Below are positions 1 to 7,094 of a stretch of DNA of 16,766 nt, in pieces. Location of the stretch: the NCBI GenBank assembly GCA_902470895.1, contig CABRID010000041.1:1-16766 (forward strand), written 5' to 3'. The position numbers and the translations under genes are program-made. The first letter of the stretch is position 1. Each line of letters opens with the position of its first letter. Below the pieces are notes generated by a model. It ran no database searches. It was given only the letters and a program-made list of their open reading frames with translations, and had not been told where the DNA came from. Source of the DNA: an uncultured Collinsella sp. GTDB taxonomy: Bacteria > Actinomycetota > Coriobacteriia > Coriobacteriales > Coriobacteriaceae.

Positions 1-11
1 ATAAGAGACAG
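1..11. other. Probable residual Nextera/Tn5 mosaic-end adapter
   Basis: The window opens with ATAAGAGACAG. This equals the last 11 bases of the 19-bp Tn5 mosaic end used in transposase-based sequencing libraries, in the orientation expected when an untrimmed read start becomes a contig end. An exact 11-base match at the very first base is unlikely by chance. The bases, and the codons they create at the end of the permease frame, are therefore probably not genomic. Confidence 0.75.
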
Positions 12-847
12 GTGCCATCGCTCGCAGCCCCCGCACGCCCGCGCAGTCCATGCCCATGTGCCCGCACGGCCGCGCGCCACGCCACGGGTCCCGAAACCCG
101 CAGCAGCCACACCAGCACGCGCTCACACGCCCACGAGGCGGCAACGACCAACACGGTCCACGCCAGCAGATCAGCCGTCTCGATGAGCAGCTTCGCCTGA
201 TAGATGCGTTCGCCCACGGTGCCCGCCGCCATGCCGATCAGCTCCGCCGCCACGCCGGCCTTCCAGCTCATGCCGATCACGGCGCGGGCGCACGAAAGCA
301 CAAACGGCAGGGCTTCGCGCCAGGTGTGGGCGCAAAACAGACGCCAACCCCGCACGCCATGCAGACGGAACATCTGCTCCAGCGGTTTATCCACTTGTGC
401 CAAGCCCTCGGCCAGCGAAAAATACACGCCCGGCAGCGCCATCAAAAAGACCGCCGCAATGCTCACGCGCGCCGACCCCAGCCAAATGAGCAGCAGGACC
501 ACCACGCAGGCGACCGGCGTCGCCTTTACAAACGACAGCGCCGGAGCAACCAGGTGCGCAAACGCCCGCGAACGTGACGAAATCCCGGCAAGCACGCCAC
601 CACACACCGCAGCAAGAGCCAGCCCGCCCAGTATCCGCGCACCCGAGCCTGCCAGAATCGCCCATGTGCCGGCATCGCATACCAGTCGCAGCAACGCCAC
701 CACGACGGCGCCCGGCCCCGGCAAGATCAGTGGCTGCGCCACCAGCGCCGCCACCAGCATCCACACGGCAAGCCAAAAGGCGGCAACGGCACCTGCTGCC
801 GTCACCGCCTTCATACGCTCTGTCATTTGTCGAGCAAACGCACGCAC
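1..847 (-). CDS. ABC transporter permease, SsuC/TauC-like (3' end off window)
   Basis: Inner-membrane permease of a nitrate/sulfonate/taurine-type ABC importer (BPD_transp_1 family). The protein begins MRAFARQMTERMK and has about six hydrophobic segments, the first near residues 13-37. The conserved cytoplasmic-loop region REALPFVLSCARAVIGMSWK followed by AAELIG is typical of SsuC/TauC permeases and contacts the ATPase. I chose the GTG at 847 because it lies 3 nt after the stop of the binding-protein gene and has a GGAG six bases upstream; the in-frame ATG at 826 has no visible ribosome binding site. About 282 codons are present with no stop, against a usual 250-270, so the true end is probably just outside. 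The last few codons come from likely adapter sequence. The partner ATPase should lie beyond the window. Substrate unknown. Confidence 0.85.
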   Translation of the reverse strand, partial: MRAFARQMTERMKAVTAAGAVAAFWLAVWMLVAALVAQPLILPGPGAVVVALLRLVCDAGTWAILAGSGARILGGLALAAVCGGVLAGISSRSRAFAHLVAPALSFVKATPVACVVVLLLIWLGSARVSIAAVFLMALPGVYFSLAEGLAQVDKPLEQMFRLHGVRGWRLFCAHTWREALPFVLSCARAVIGMSWKAGVAAELIGMAAGTVGERIYQAKLLIETADLLAWTVLVVAASWACERVLVWLLRVSGPVAWRAAVRAHGHGLRGRAGAASDGTCLL

Positions 848-850
848 GGG

Positions 851-1906
851 CTACTCCATGTAATAGAAATCATCAGCCGGGAGCTTGCCGCCCACGGCGC
901 TCGCGTCCGCATCGGCCAGCACCTGCAGGTACCCACCGAGCGCCGCCTTCATATCCTTCCCCGTCTGGCACACGAGCATGCACCCGGGAATCGCCTTTTC
1001 AGCAATCGCGGCGTTATCGACGATACCCGCATCGACCACGGCCTGTGCCCAATCTGCCGGCGCCGCATTGACGGCCTTCACGCTCGCCTCATGGCAGCGC
1101 AAGAATTCCGCCACGGCCTCGGGATGCTCCTCGGCAAAGGCACGGCGCACCACGGTCACGCCCGTCAGCAGGCGCGAACCCGTGTCACCCGCTAGCTCAT
1201 CCCACACATCGGTCAGGCTCACCGGCGCCGACAGCTTGCCTTCGCTCTTGGCGATGGCAGCGGTCTTGAACGGCTCCGGCAGCACGCCCACGGCGGACGG
1301 GTCGACAAGCAACGCCGACAGCACCTCGGTGGGCTCGCTCTTAAACTCAAGCGCCACCTGGCCGGTCAGGCCCGCGCGCTCCAGCAAGTAGTTCATGACG
1401 TACTCCGGCGTGGTGCCCTTGCCCGTCATATAGACAGTATGGCCCGCCAGATCGCCAAACGAGGCCACACTCGCGTCGCCCGTCACAACGTTCAGCACGC
1501 CCAGCGTGTTGATATCGATGACCTGCACCGCACCCTCGGTCTTGTTGTAGAGCACGCTCGCCACGTTGGCGGGCACCAGGGCGATATCGATATCGCCCTG
1601 AATGACCTTGGGCACAATCTCGTCGGCGGCAGTGTTGATCGCAAAGTCGAACTCATTGTCCGTCTCGCCATCGGCAGCCTGGTCCATAAACTGCACCAGG
1701 CCAATCGAGGTCGGCCCCTTGAGCGAGGCGACGTGCACCTCGACCGGCTCTGCGACAGCACCGGCGCCGTCCGTGGCAGCCGAGCCCACAGCAGACCCCG
1801 CCCCCGCAGCTCCGCCGCCACAACCAGCAAGCACGAGTGACAACGCGCCCGCAGCAAGCGCCGAGGCAAATCCCCGGCGCGTCATCTCAACATCAAACGC
1901 ACGCAT
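851..1906 (-). CDS. ABC transporter substrate-binding lipoprotein, NitT/TauT-like
   Basis: A 351-aa extracytoplasmic solute-binding protein of the NitT/TauT (NMT1/SsuA-like) class that would deliver a ligand to the downstream permease. The N-terminus has a twin-arginine-like MTRRGF (residues 8-13), a hydrophobic stretch and a lipobox LAGC with Cys29, then a Gly/Ala-rich linker to about residue 55. This suggests Tat export followed by lipid anchoring. The fold starts near VHVASLKGPTSIGLVQFM; INTAADEIVPKVIQGDIDIA and LVPANVASVLYNKT are typical of this group. The ATG at 1906 lies 2 nt after the hydrogenase stop, with GAGGGGG about 10 nt upstream. A longer frame to 2152 would overlap the hydrogenase gene and was discarded; an internal ATG at 1885 is a weaker alternative. 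The ligand cannot be read from the sequence. Confidence 0.85.
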   Translation of the reverse strand: MRAFDVEMTRRGFASALAAGALSLVLAGCGGGAAGAGSAVGSAATDGAGAVAEPVEVHVASLKGPTSIGLVQFMDQAADGETDNEFDFAINTAADEIVPKVIQGDIDIALVPANVASVLYNKTEGAVQVIDINTLGVLNVVTGDASVASFGDLAGHTVYMTGKGTTPEYVMNYLLERAGLTGQVALEFKSEPTEVLSALLVDPSAVGVLPEPFKTAAIAKSEGKLSAPVSLTDVWDELAGDTGSRLLTGVTVVRRAFAEEHPEAVAEFLRCHEASVKAVNAAPADWAQAVVDAGIVDNAAIAEKAIPGCMLVCQTGKDMKAALGGYLQVLADADASAVGGKLPADDFYYME

Positions 1907-1908
1907 GG

Positions 1909-3720
1909 CTAGCACGCCCCCTCGTTGGGCATCGTCCACGCATGATGGTCGGTATGCAGCAACTCCTCGGCCAGCGGCGAGAGCGGCGCACCCAAGAACT
2001 CGCGATAGCATGCCTGAACATCGGGGTTCTCGTGCGAGAAGCGAATGTCCGCAGCGGCGTCCAGGCCCCACAGCACCTGACCGCGCTCGGCTGCCAGCTC
2101 GCAGCCGTCGTGAATGGGCTGACCGCCGCCACCGACGCAGCCGCCCGGGCACGCCATGACCTCGACGAAGTCATAGCTCACACAGCCGTCGCGAATCGCG
2201 TCGAGCAGACGTTCAGCGTTGCCCAGCCCGTGTGCCACGGCGACGCGCACCTTGGTACCGTCGATATCGGCGACGGCTTCCTTCCAGCCGTCGAGTCCGC
2301 GCACGTCGGTAAAGAAATCGGCATCCGGGTTCTTACCCGTCACCAGGTAATATGCCGAGCGCACAGCAGCTTCCATCACACCGCCCGTGGCGCCAAAGAT
2401 CACGCCTGCGCCCGTGCCAAAGCCCAGCGGCGTGTCGAGCGGCTCCTCGACCAGCGTGTCCACGCTCACGTGGCTCGCGCGGATCATGCGCACCATCTCG
2501 CGCACCGTCAGCGCAACGTCCACGTCGGGCGTACCGTCCTCGCCCACCATGCTCGGCAGCGCACACTCGGCCTTCTTGGCCGTGCACGGCATCACGGACA
2601 CCACGAACAAGCGCTCGGGCTCAACGCCCAGCACCTTGGCGTAGTATGTCTTGGCGATGGCGCCGAACATCTGCTGCGGCGACTTGGACGTGGACAGGCT
2701 GTCGACAAACTCCGGATAGCGCGCCTTCACAAAGCGCACCCAACCCGGGCAGCAGCTCGTAAACATGGGCCAGCCGCGGCTGTCGCCTTCGCCCTTAGCG
2801 GCGGCGCCTAGGCGCTCGAGCAGCTCGGAACCCTCCTCCATAATGGTGAGGTCGGCCGAGAAATCGGTGTCGAACACGTACTCAAAGCCAACGCGGCGCA
2901 GTGCGCAGGCCAGACGCTCGACGGTTGCCTCCTCGCGAGATATGCCGAGCTCCTCGCCCCAGGCGCTGCGCACGGCAGGCGCGATCTGCACCAGCACGAT
3001 CTTGTCGGGATTAGCGAGCGCGTCAAACACGGTCTCGGTATCGTCGCGCTCGCGCAGCGCGCCCGTCGGGCAATGCGTGATGCACTGGCCGCACGCGACG
3101 CAATCGGTCTTGCCGATCGGTGCGCGCCCGCGAGTACCCACAGCGGTATGCGTGGCGCGGTTGGTCAGGTCCCAAATCCCTAGGCCCTGCACGCTCTCGC
3201 ACACCTTGATGCAGCGCATGCATTTAATGCACTTGTCGTTTTCGCGGATGATGGGGAAATCGAAGTCCCAGCCCTCGCGTGCCAGGTGCTGCTCGTACGG
3301 CAGATAGAAGATGCCCAGGTCGTTGGCGATGGTCTGCAGGTTGCAGTTGCCGCTGCGCACGCAGCTCGTGCACTGCGAATCGTGCTGGGACAGCAGCAGC
3401 TGCACGTTGGTGCGACGGGCCTCGCGGGCCTTGGGGCTGTTGGTGTGGACCACCATGCCGTCGAGCACGTAGTTGTTGCAGGCGGCAACCAGCTGGTCGC
3501 AGCCCTCAACCTCGACCACGCACACGCGGCAGCCGCCGATCTCGTTCAGATCGCGCAGGTAGCACAGGGTGGGAATCTGGATGCCGACGGACTTGGCCGC
3601 ATCCAGGATCGTGGTATGCTCGGGAACCACGACCTCGCAATTATCGATAGTGAGCTTGACCATGTTGTGCGCTCCGTTTTCGCTGTTGTCGCCGACGGTG
3701 GTTTTGTTGAGCTCTACCAT
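1909..3720 (-). CDS. hydA: [FeFe]-hydrogenase, monomeric-type catalytic subunit
   Basis: A 603-aa cytoplasmic [FeFe]-hydrogenase that interconverts protons and H2. Domains in order: a [2Fe-2S] domain (Cys53, Cys64, Cys67, Cys81), a His-ligated [4Fe-4S] site (His113, Cys117, Cys120, Cys126), two [4Fe-4S] motifs (Cys164/167/170/174 and Cys207/210/213/217), then the H-cluster domain. The three signatures are intact: TSCCPGW at 321-327 (Cys323 is the likely proton-relay Cys, Cys324 a ligand), MPCTAKKAE from 377, and ACPGGCVGGGGQP with Cys524 and Cys528. The ATG at 3720 overlaps the end of the upstream gene by 7 nt and has a strong GGGAGGA upstream. The ATG at 3663 (MVKLTIDN, preceded by GGAG) begins exactly at the ferredoxin fold and is a real alternative. 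The adjacent GltD-like gene suggests the glutamate-synthase-linked group A2. Maturases HydE/F/G are not in the window. Confidence 0.96.
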   Translation of the reverse strand: MVELNKTTVGDNSENGAHNMVKLTIDNCEVVVPEHTTILDAAKSVGIQIPTLCYLRDLNEIGGCRVCVVEVEGCDQLVAACNNYVLDGMVVHTNSPKAREARRTNVQLLLSQHDSQCTSCVRSGNCNLQTIANDLGIFYLPYEQHLAREGWDFDFPIIRENDKCIKCMRCIKVCESVQGLGIWDLTNRATHTAVGTRGRAPIGKTDCVACGQCITHCPTGALRERDDTETVFDALANPDKIVLVQIAPAVRSAWGEELGISREEATVERLACALRRVGFEYVFDTDFSADLTIMEEGSELLERLGAAAKGEGDSRGWPMFTSCCPGWVRFVKARYPEFVDSLSTSKSPQQMFGAIAKTYYAKVLGVEPERLFVVSVMPCTAKKAECALPSMVGEDGTPDVDVALTVREMVRMIRASHVSVDTLVEEPLDTPLGFGTGAGVIFGATGGVMEAAVRSAYYLVTGKNPDADFFTDVRGLDGWKEAVADIDGTKVRVAVAHGLGNAERLLDAIRDGCVSYDFVEVMACPGGCVGGGGQPIHDGCELAAERGQVLWGLDAAADIRFSHENPDVQACYREFLGAPLSPLAEELLHTDHHAWTMPNEGAC

Positions 3721-5546
3721 TCCAGGTTCCTCCCTCCGCGGAACGCACCAAAGCCAAAGTGGTCGCAACGCAGGCAGCGGCTCGCCTCCTGGCGTGCCTC
3801 CTCCTCGGTGAGACCCTGCTCGACTAGATTCCAATCGTGAATACGCTCGCCGGCCTCGCGCTCGCTCAGCTCGCAGCGGCCGCACTCATGCTTGCCCTTA
3901 AACTGCACGGTCGGCAGCTCAACCTCGAGCTTGATCTTGTGGTCGAAACCCAGGTAGCGGTCGATGTTTGCCGAAGCCACGCGGCCGGCATTGATGGCTC
4001 GGATGACGGTGGCGGGGCCGGTCTGGCAGTCGCCGCCGCTAAAGAGGCCATCGAAGTTGGGCACGGCGCCGTCCGAATCGGTGATGACGCGACCCCACTT
4101 GCAGGCGATGCCCATGTCCTCAAACGGCTTGGAATCGATGTCCTGGCCAATGGCCACAAACACGCGCTCGCAGGGAATGACGCGCTCGGGCGTGGCGGCG
4201 GCACGCGGAGCCGGACGACCGCGGCGAGGCTCGCCGATAATCTGCGGCTGCACGCGCAGACCGTTCACGCGGCCGTCCTCGCCCGTCTCGATGGCGAGTG
4301 GAGCCGTCAACTCCAGCACCTCGCAGCCCTCGGCCTGGGCACCGGCGATCTCGGCGTCCTGGGCCGTCATATCGCAGATACGACGGCGGTAGACGATGCT
4401 TACCTTTTCGGCACCGCAGCGCACGGCAGAGCGTGCCACGTCCATGGCCACGTTGCCGCCGCCGATGACGCACACGCGCTGGCCGCTCAGGTCGGGCAGC
4501 GCGTCGTCGCCGATGGCGCGCAGCATCTTGACGGCCGATTCCACGCCGGGCGCTTCTTCGCCCGGAAGGCCGAGCTTCTTATCGCTGTGGGCGCCAATGG
4601 CCAGGTAGACGGCATCGAACTCGTCGCGCAGGCGAGCGAGCTCCTCGCCGTTCACGGAGTGGTCGAGTTCCACGTCGATACCGGCGCTCAAGATCCAGTC
4701 GACCTCGGCCTGCAGGCGCTCGCGCGGCAGACGATAGCTGGGGATGCCGTAGCGCAGCATGCCGCCCAGGTGGTGGCGCTGCTCAAAGATGGTCACCTTG
4801 TGGCCCATCACGGCCAGGTAGTAGGCGCAGGAAAGGCCGGCCGGGCCGCCGCCGATCACGGCGACGCGCTTACCGGTGTTGTCCACCACATGCGGCTTGT
4901 GGTCGTTGAGGTCACTGTGCTCAACGGCAAACCGCTTGAGGGCGAGGATGTTCATGGGGTCGTCGACCATGCCACGGCGGCAATGCATCTCACAGGGATG
5001 CTCGCACACCAGGCCGCAAACGAGCGGCAGCGGGTTATTCTTGCGGATGACCTTGACGGCATCGGCATAGCGGCCGGCCTCGACGAGCGAAATGTAACCG
5101 GGAATGTCGACATGCGCCGGACAGCCCGAGACGCACGGGACGCGGGCCTCGCGGTCAAAGCCACAGGAGTGCTCGCGGATATGGTGCTCAAAATCGTCAC
5201 GGAAACCGCGGATAGCCGTAAGCGCCATGGCGCCGGCCTCGTAACCGATGGCGCAATCGCTCGAAAGATAGATGGTGCGGGCGGTGCGCTCGATCAGATT
5301 GAGCGTGGACTCGTCGGCGCGGCCCTCGAGCACATCGGCGAGCAGATCGCTCAGCGCGCTCAGGCCCACGCGGCAGGGCGTGCACTTGCCGCAGCTCTGG
5401 GTGGAGCACAGGTTGACGAGCGCTGCCGTAAACTCAACGGGACACGGGGCGAGCGAACTCACCGCCAGACGACGTCCGAGCGCATCGTGCAGGTCGTCCA
5501 TGACGGCCTGAGCGTGGCTGCGTTCCATTACGTGCAGTCGAGCCAT
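3714..5546 (-). CDS. NuoF-type Fe-S module fused to GltD-like NAD(P)H oxidoreductase
   Basis: A 610-aa flavoprotein, probably the NAD(P)H-side partner of the hydrogenase. Residues 1-115 match only the C-terminal [4Fe-4S] part of NuoF/HydB: SCGKCTPCRVG with Cys52, Cys55, Cys58, and Cys98 in SSDCAIG. The FMN/NADH part of NuoF is missing. Residues about 128-192 form the GltD N-terminal Fe-S region (CVSGCPAHVDIPGY, then CGLVCEHPCEMHC). GGGPAGLS (232-239) binds FAD and GGGNVAMD (362-369) binds the pyridine nucleotide; GGDCQTGPATVIRAI completes the flavin fold. A C-terminal extension adds two CxxC pairs (Cys555/558 and Cys591/594), possibly another cluster. The ATG at 5546 follows GAGGGG by 5 nt; a GTG at 5561 is less likely. 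It is annotated by homology as glutamate synthase small subunit, but no large subunit (gltB) lies beside it. Confidence 0.9.
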   Translation of the reverse strand: MARLHVMERSHAQAVMDDLHDALGRRLAVSSLAPCPVEFTAALVNLCSTQSCGKCTPCRVGLSALSDLLADVLEGRADESTLNLIERTARTIYLSSDCAIGYEAGAMALTAIRGFRDDFEHHIREHSCGFDREARVPCVSGCPAHVDIPGYISLVEAGRYADAVKVIRKNNPLPLVCGLVCEHPCEMHCRRGMVDDPMNILALKRFAVEHSDLNDHKPHVVDNTGKRVAVIGGGPAGLSCAYYLAVMGHKVTIFEQRHHLGGMLRYGIPSYRLPRERLQAEVDWILSAGIDVELDHSVNGEELARLRDEFDAVYLAIGAHSDKKLGLPGEEAPGVESAVKMLRAIGDDALPDLSGQRVCVIGGGNVAMDVARSAVRCGAEKVSIVYRRRICDMTAQDAEIAGAQAEGCEVLELTAPLAIETGEDGRVNGLRVQPQIIGEPRRGRPAPRAAATPERVIPCERVFVAIGQDIDSKPFEDMGIACKWGRVITDSDGAVPNFDGLFSGGDCQTGPATVIRAINAGRVASANIDRYLGFDHKIKLEVELPTVQFKGKHECGRCELSEREAGERIHDWNLVEQGLTEEEARQEASRCLRCDHFGFGAFRGGRNLEW

Positions 5547-5650
5547 AAGATCCCCTCTCACATGGCAGCCCGGAGGCGAGGCCGGGCGAAATTGCTACAC
5601 GCACAACACTGACCTAAAAAGTTGTGAGGTCTCCATACGGTTCGGCAGGC

Positions 5651-5678
5651 GGTATAAAATGTCACCCTCAGCGGTGAA
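5651..5678 (-). promoter_or_regulatory. Weak candidate promoter for the gltD-hydA operon
   Basis: Reading the minus strand, TTCACC (5678-5673) and TATACC (5656-5651) are 16 nt apart and lie about 105 nt upstream of the gltD-like start. The match to the consensus is modest. The -35 region falls inside an imperfect hairpin (5671-5695, GCGGTGAAAT...ATTACCGC), and a 24-bp operator-like palindrome lies just upstream at 5707-5730. Confidence 0.3.
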
Positions 5679-5706
5679 ATAGAACATTACCGCAGATAAA
5701 TGCCAT

Positions 5707-5730
5707 ATTTGATAAAACGCGTTACCAAAT
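5707..5730. promoter_or_regulatory. Operator-like palindrome upstream of the hydrogenase operon
   Basis: ATTTGATAA, a 6-nt spacer AACGCG, then TTACCAAAT: 9-bp arms with a single mismatch. It lies about 50 nt upstream of the candidate -35 for the hydrogenase operon, in an AT-rich pocket that stands out from the surroundings. The spacing does not fit the FNR or Rex consensus I know, so the regulator is unknown. Activator or repressor binding is an inference from shape and place only. Confidence 0.35.
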
Positions 5731-5776
5731 TGCATTATTCAATGTGAAAAAGAGCGCCTTACTATTTTTCCTTTTT

Positions 5777-5838
5777 GATCCGTTTTCCTCCGTCCCCTTC
5801 GGATCACATGATCCCTTGGGAACGGAGGAAAACGGATC
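5777..5838. repeat. 62-bp near-perfect palindrome (cruciform-like)
   Basis: Left arm GATCCGTTTTCCTCCGT (5777-5793) and right arm 5822-5838 are perfect 17-bp inverted copies. A second palindrome GGATCA-CA-TGATCC (5801-5814) has the same centre. On the plus strand the stem is followed by GTTTTT, so it could end plus-strand transcription. On the minus strand, the coding direction of both neighbouring genes, it is followed by A-rich sequence, so it is not a standard terminator for the upstream flavodoxin gene. Confidence 0.85.
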
Positions 5839-5842
5839 GTTT

Positions 5843-5875
5843 TTGGTGCAAAAGGGCCAGGTTTGTTTGCACCAA
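5843..5875. repeat. 10-bp-arm inverted repeat downstream of the EFR1 gene
   Basis: TTGGTGCAAA (5843-5852) and TTTGCACCAA (5866-5875) are perfect inverted copies around a 13-nt loop, 11 nt past the stop of the minus-strand EFR1 gene. On that strand the stem is followed by AAAAACG rather than a U run. It may be a processing or RNA-stability stem rather than an intrinsic terminator, and it sits next to the 62-bp palindrome. Confidence 0.7.
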
Positions 5876-5886
5876 TCTCACTTGCG

Positions 5887-6648
5887 CTAGATAAAGAGCT
5901 CGCATTCCTTCCGCACGACGCAAACCTTGCTCAGCATCTGGGAAACAGCGGATAGCTTGTTGGGATCAACCTTACGAGCACCTCGCGGACATACGGCAAT
6001 GCAGCGCATGCAGGAGATGCACGCCTCGCCAGCTGCTCGTTTGGGGTCACCCTTGTCGATAGCACAAACGGGGCACGCCGCGGCGCATGCACCGCAGGAA
6101 ACGCAATCCTCTGTTGCCTCGGGTGCCATGCGGTGACCTCCAGCTTGTTTATAAGGACGATTGCCGGGGATAGAGGGCTCGGACGCATCCTCAGCCAACA
6201 GCTTTTGCTGAATTTGCTGAGCAAACTCAGCAAGCTGCGCCGCATCCTGCGCATCCGGACGACCGGCAGCAAACTGTCGCGCAATGGAATGTTCTGCAAT
6301 GGCTGCAACTGCCGCGATCACCCGGAATCCCGCATGCTTCGCAACGTCCTCCAGCTCTACGAGCGTGTCCTCAAACGCGCGGTTTCCGTATACACAAACC
6401 AAAACAGCCCGAGCCCCGTTGCCGCGCACCATGCCCAACCGGTCAGCCACCACAGCCGGGATTCTACCGGCATACGCCGGCACAGAGATTACGGCCACGT
6501 CGTCCTCAGTCATCGAGACAGCGCTGAAATCCAACCCGCTATCGGTCAGATCGACGGTAACGGTATTCTTGCCCAGTGCTCCGGCCACAAGGCCTGACAC
6601 CTTCTGCGTTCCACCCGTCGGACTAAACACAATTTCGAATACGCTCAT
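5887..6648 (-). CDS. EFR1-family flavodoxin/ferredoxin fusion
   Basis: A 253-aa cytoplasmic electron carrier. Residues 1-150 form a flavodoxin-like domain with the FMN phosphate loop SPTGGT at 9-14 and a VPAYAGRIP stretch near 56-64. Residues 180-225 hold a 2x[4Fe-4S] ferredoxin: Cys182/185/188/192 (DCVSCGACAAACPVC) and Cys210/213/216/220 (CISCMRCIAVCPRG), each ending in the expected CP. This order and length fit the EFR1-type flavodoxin/ferredoxin proteins of anaerobes. I chose the ATG at 6648 because GGAGG lies 8 nt upstream; the ATG at 6675 would place that site inside the coding region. It is in the same orientation as the hydrogenase operon but 340 bp upstream with palindromes between, so it is probably a separate transcript. 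A redox link to the hydrogenase is possible but unproven. Confidence 0.9.
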   Translation of the reverse strand: MSVFEIVFSPTGGTQKVSGLVAGALGKNTVTVDLTDSGLDFSAVSMTEDDVAVISVPAYAGRIPAVVADRLGMVRGNGARAVLVCVYGNRAFEDTLVELEDVAKHAGFRVIAAVAAIAEHSIARQFAAGRPDAQDAAQLAEFAQQIQQKLLAEDASEPSIPGNRPYKQAGGHRMAPEATEDCVSCGACAAACPVCAIDKGDPKRAAGEACISCMRCIAVCPRGARKVDPNKLSAVSQMLSKVCVVRKECELFI

Positions 6649-6704
6649 CGAGGCACCCTCCCCTACGCCTGGCAACGCGTCAAGCCGCTTTCACATCCAG
6701 CCAG

Positions 6705-6734
6705 AGTATACGGCACGTGGGGTCCCCGTTTTAA
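6705..6734 (-). promoter_or_regulatory. Candidate promoter for the EFR1 gene
   Basis: On the minus strand TATACT (6710-6705) is a good -10 hexamer. TTAAAA (6734-6729), 18 nt upstream, is only a weak -35. This would give a leader of about 50 nt before the ATG at 6648. Confidence 0.35.
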
Positions 6735-6783
6735 TGCACCAAGCACCCCAATGCACCCACCCTACGCTGTCTGCCTCTTCGTT

Positions 6784-6809
6784 TTGTATAAATTACGGTA
6801 CAAATTGTA
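6784..6809. promoter_or_regulatory. TTGTA/TACAA half-site cluster
   Basis: Three half-sites lie in an AT-rich island: TTGTA (6784-6788), TACAA (6799-6803) and TTGTA (6805-6809). The last two make the perfect 11-bp palindrome TACAAATTGTA. The cluster is about 150 bp upstream of the EFR1 start and could be an operator, for example for a GntR-like regulator; no regulator gene is nearby. Confidence 0.3.
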
Positions 6810-6857
6810 TATATTTACGGGATACCGCTGTGTTCTCCTGAGGTACCCCATCCTAGC

Positions 6858-7094
6858 CCGTGCAAAAAACGGAGTATTCTGCAACGTAACCACGCCAGCA
6901 CCGCCGCGGGTGGGCAAAACTGTAGGGCGCCGTATCATTCTAAGTCCCGACATGGCGAGAATGACGCGCCCCTGCTCCGGAAAACGGCGAAATCTGACTC
7001 AGAACGCTCGCCAGGGATATCCGAAGGCCACCGTTGGCGACGTCGGATCATATGCAGACAACTCGAACTGCAGAATACTCCAAAAAATGCACGG
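6858..7094. repeat. ~235-bp unit bounded by imperfect inverted repeats (MITE-like or ncRNA)
   Basis: The left end reads CCGTGCA, six bases, GGAGTATTCTGCA (6858-6883). The right end is its inverse: TGCAGAATACTCC, six bases, TGCACGG (7069-7094). That is 20 matched positions around an unmatched 6-nt spacer. Inside, ATCCGA (7019-7024) and TCGGAT (7043-7048) enclose a smaller GCCA/TGGC stem. ACCCCAT occurs outside both ends (6845-6851 and 7098-7104), possibly a target duplication but not symmetrically placed. No transposase is present. Confidence 0.5.

Noticed and set aside
1907..2152. N-terminal extension of the binding-protein frame to 2152
   Set aside because: It would overlap the hydrogenase C-terminus by about 240 nt and place the signal peptide internally; the ATG at 1906 gives a normal lipoprotein signal.
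3721..3885. N-terminal extension of the hydrogenase frame to 3885
   Set aside because: It overlaps the GltD-like gene and adds an Arg-rich stretch outside the ferredoxin fold; the start at 3720 has a strong ribosome binding site.
3837..5612. A 591-codon open frame on the plus strand
   Set aside because: It is antisense to the well-supported NuoF/GltD-like gene, has no recognisable motifs and has the His/Ala-rich composition typical of a shadow frame in GC-rich DNA.
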